Below are positions 62,071 to 64,000 of a DNA stretch of 64,000 nucleotides, piece after piece (the first letter of the stretch is position 1; the number at the start of each line of letters is the position of its first letter). The position numbers and the translations under genes were made by a program. This DNA comes from an uncultured Bacteroidales bacterium (GTDB lineage: Bacteria > Bacteroidota > Bacteroidia > Bacteroidales > UBA932), in contig CAKVAS010000004.1 in assembly GCA_934725015.1 (NCBI GenBank), positions 62,001-126,000 of the forward strand. The letters run 5' to 3'. Under the pieces are notes generated by a model. It saw only the letters and a list, made by a program, of their open reading frames with translations. It made no database searches and had not been told where the DNA came from.

Positions 62071-63249
62071 ATGAAAAACTGCACGAAACAAATTCTTTTT
62101 ATTCTCGCTCTCGCCATGTGTGTCGCCTGCTGCGGCACACGCGGCGGGCAGCGTGATGACTACCGCGTCTGCGCATGGGTCTGGCCGTCCTGCCACGACG
62201 ATTCTCTCGGCCGCACAAACTGGGAAGAGGGGATAGGCGAGTGGGAGGTCATCAAAAAGGGCGACCCGCGCTATGAAGGGCACTATCAGCCGAAACGGCC
62301 TCTCTGGGGATATGAGATGGATGATGACCCGGCGGTCGTCGAAAGGTGGATTGACACGGCTCTTGAGCACGGCGTGAACACCTTCATCTACGACTGGTAC
62401 TGGTTCGACCACTATCCCTACCTCGAAGGAGCCCTCAACAACGGCTTCCTCAAGGCTCCGAACTGCCGCAAGATGGACTTCTACATCATGTGGGCGAACC
62501 ACGACGTGCCCCACAACTACTGGAATCCTCACAAATGGGGCGACGACAGTTCCATTCTCTGGCACGGGGCGGTCGGGATGGACGACTTCAAGATTATCGT
62601 CGAGAGGGTCATCCGGCAGTATTTCACGCAGCCGAACTATGTCAAGGTTGACGGCTGCCCGGTGTTCGCCATCTTCGACCTGAACATCTTCGCGGACGGT
62701 CTGGGCGGAAAGGAAAAGGCTGCGGAGGCCATCGCCTATATGCGCTCGGAGGTCCGCAGGGCCGGATTTCCTGACCTGCACCTTCAGATGGTTCACGGCG
62801 GAGTCCCCTATCCGAGCCCCGAGAAGATTGAAGAGATTAAGGCTACGATAGACAATCTCGGGGTCGCCAGCATGGTGGGCTACAACCCGGGGGCATACTC
62901 TCCCGACTATACCCAGATGAACTGCGGAGCCATAGGCATCCGTGACGTCTGGCACAGCGTCCTTGACATCCCCGTCTATCCGACGGTGGCCGTTGGCTGG
63001 GACGACACTCCGCGCTTCCCGGAAAAGGGAATCGACGACGTGATTCACATCGACGCCACTCCGGAAACTTTCCGGACCTACCTTCAGGTCGCGAAGGAAT
63101 ATGCCGACCGGAATGCTGACAGACAGGAAAAGTTCATCATGATTAACGCCTGGAACGAGTGGGTTGAGGGAAGCTACCTTCTCCCGGACGAGGTCTGGGG
63201 CTACCGGTATCTTGACGCGGTGAAATCCGTTTTCGTCGATGGACGATAG
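62071..63249 (+). CDS. GH99-like/WbsX-family secreted protein
   Basis: 392 residues from ATG 62071. Lipoprotein-like signal (LFILALAMCVACCG). The body matches the WbsX/GH99-like fold: FIYDWYWFDHYPYLEGALNN, YIMWANHDVPHNYW, VFAIFDLNIFADG and near the end MINAWNEWVEGSYLLPDE with VWGYRYLDAVK. GH99 enzymes are endo-acting mannosidases; WbsX-type proteins are linked to O-antigen and other PULs. The activity here is a guess from the family. Starts 3 nt after the stop of the lipoprotein gene. Confidence 0.78.
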   Translation: MKNCTKQILFILALAMCVACCGTRGGQRDDYRVCAWVWPSCHDDSLGRTNWEEGIGEWEVIKKGDPRYEGHYQPKRPLWGYEMDDDPAVVERWIDTALEHGVNTFIYDWYWFDHYPYLEGALNNGFLKAPNCRKMDFYIMWANHDVPHNYWNPHKWGDDSSILWHGAVGMDDFKIIVERVIRQYFTQPNYVKVDGCPVFAIFDLNIFADGLGGKEKAAEAIAYMRSEVRRAGFPDLHLQMVHGGVPYPSPEKIEEIKATIDNLGVASMVGYNPGAYSPDYTQMNCGAIGIRDVWHSVLDIPVYPTVAVGWDDTPRFPEKGIDDVIHIDATPETFRTYLQVAKEYADRNADRQEKFIMINAWNEWVEGSYLLPDEVWGYRYLDAVKSVFVDGR

Positions 63250-63313
63250 ACGGGGCTTAGGAATGCGGAGGATGACGCCTGAAAATCGGACAATGAAATT
63301 AAAAGGAAGGAAT

Positions 63314-64000
63314 ATGAAGAACAGACTATTTTCATCTATTTTGTGCGGGCTCGTCGCTGTCGGTGCGCTGACATTCGGCGGAACGGCTGCTTCCGGGCAG
63401 CCGGCCTGCGGAGAGCGGGGATGCTGCGGGACGTCGTCGGCCGACCGCATCAAGGTTCGTTTCGTCGGCACCGGGGCGGCGGACTGGAACGGACCGGACG
63501 AGCGCGGGGAGCACCGCCGCTGGTCCAGCATCGTCGTCAACGACAGGGTGCTTGTGGATTTCACCCCGTCGGACAAGGATATGCTTCCGGAAGGGTTCAT
63601 TCCGGAGACCATCCTCTACACCCACTCCCACGGCGACCACTACAATCCGGAGGCCGCGCTCGAAATCGGAGTGAGGAGGGTCTATTGCGGCTCCACTTGG
63701 GTCAGCCGCTGCCGTGGGGACTTCGAGAGAACGGCTGCCAGGCTCGGCGTGAAGGCCCCGGAAGTCATCGGGCTTGAACAGCAGGAGGAGGTGACCGTTG
63801 ATGGCGTGACGTTCAAGGCTCTCCCGGCCAACCACTGCACCGGCGACCTTCATGAGCAGGCGCTTATTTATCTGATGATTAAGGGCGACTGCCGTGTCCT
63901 CTATGCCACCGACACGGGCGGCATCCCGGCCAATGCGGCGCGCGGGGGACAGTTCGGGGTTGACGGTCTCGACAGGAAACTCTGGAAGCCGCTCAACGGG
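63314..64000 (+). CDS. secreted MBL-fold hydrolase, C-terminus outside window
   Basis: 229 residues before the window ends. Signal peptide (FSSILCGLVAVGALTFGGTA), then an MBL fold: THSHGDHYN with His104, His106, Asp108, His109, ANHCTGDLHEQALIYLM and YATDTGGIP. It differs in sequence from the first MBL protein at 54239, so the PUL encodes two different exported metallo-hydrolases. Substrate unknown. Confidence 0.82.
   Translation, partial: MKNRLFSSILCGLVAVGALTFGGTAASGQPACGERGCCGTSSADRIKVRFVGTGAADWNGPDERGEHRRWSSIVVNDRVLVDFTPSDKDMLPEGFIPETILYTHSHGDHYNPEAALEIGVRRVYCGSTWVSRCRGDFERTAARLGVKAPEVIGLEQQEEVTVDGVTFKALPANHCTGDLHEQALIYLMIKGDCRVLYATDTGGIPANAARGGQFGVDGLDRKLWKPLNG

Noticed and set aside
1..64000. 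tRNA, rRNA and prophage genes
   Set aside because: No cloverleaf-compatible TTCGAATCC-type arms, rRNA cores or phage structural genes were seen on either strand.

Overview
The window is a chromosomal segment of a Bacteroidales-type bacterium with moderately high GC content (by eye clearly above 50 % in core genes). Evidence for this: a SusC/SusD polysaccharide utilisation locus (PUL), NigD-like and FISUMP lipoproteins, the MreB-MreC-MreD-PBP2-RodA order, ExbB-ExbD-TonB, and many promoters with the Bacteroidetes -7 box TAnnTTTG. Genus cannot be fixed from the sequence; an Alistipes/Cryptobacteroides-like relative would fit.

Layout. 1-5.5 kb: end of a NhaD-type antiporter, a TPM-domain protein, a GNAT acetyltransferase, rubrerythrin and an AlbA_2-type ATP-binding regulator. 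5.5-20.6 kb is accessory: four AAA+ ATPase/PD-(D/E)XK genes, a MITE, two copies of a candidate structured RNA, repeat blocks, gene scars and a HigBA-like toxin-antitoxin pair, interleaved with a thioesterase, a NigD-like protein, an ECF sigma factor with a membrane/beta-barrel partner, a META-domain lipoprotein and a FISUMP lipoprotein. 20.6-29 kb is core: aroK, topoisomerase IV subunit A, era, a 23S/16S pseudouridine synthase, and tonB-exbD-exbB. 29-35.4 kb holds two more ATPases around a HAD hydrolase, a cyclophilin lipoprotein and a flippase. 35.4-43.6 kb is the cell-shape operon (mreB, mreC, mreD, mrdA, rodA plus a PAP2 phosphatase), ispD and an Lrp-type regulator. 43.7-64 kb is a PUL: AraC regulator, GH2, GH3, SusC, SusD, a secreted MBL-fold protein, two SusE-like lipoproteins, a 46-residue peptide, a fimbrillin/GLUG-like lipoprotein, a GH99-like (WbsX) protein and a second MBL-fold protein cut by the window end.

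Main observations. (1) All six AAA+ ATPase genes are preceded by their own, mutually unrelated, short repeated or palindromic motif, and in every case the copies are 32-34 bp apart around the -7 box. (2) Around three of these genes (12.5-19.7 kb) the same repeat block occurs once without a gene (about 14.37-14.75 kb) and once with a 1.43 kb ATPase gene sitting between two copies of a 51-bp palindrome (17.76-19.66 kb): an empty-site/filled-site pair. Scars joining the start and the last codons of a lost ATPase lie in both blocks. (3) Two copies of a roughly 150-nt transcribed element share promoters and two helices kept by compatible base changes. (4) The susC gene is split by one extra G in a nine-G run, which may be phase variation or an assembly error. 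(5) A 39-bp motif lies exactly 67 nt upstream of the -7 boxes of both the GH2 and the susC promoters, which ties the AraC regulator to both transcripts.
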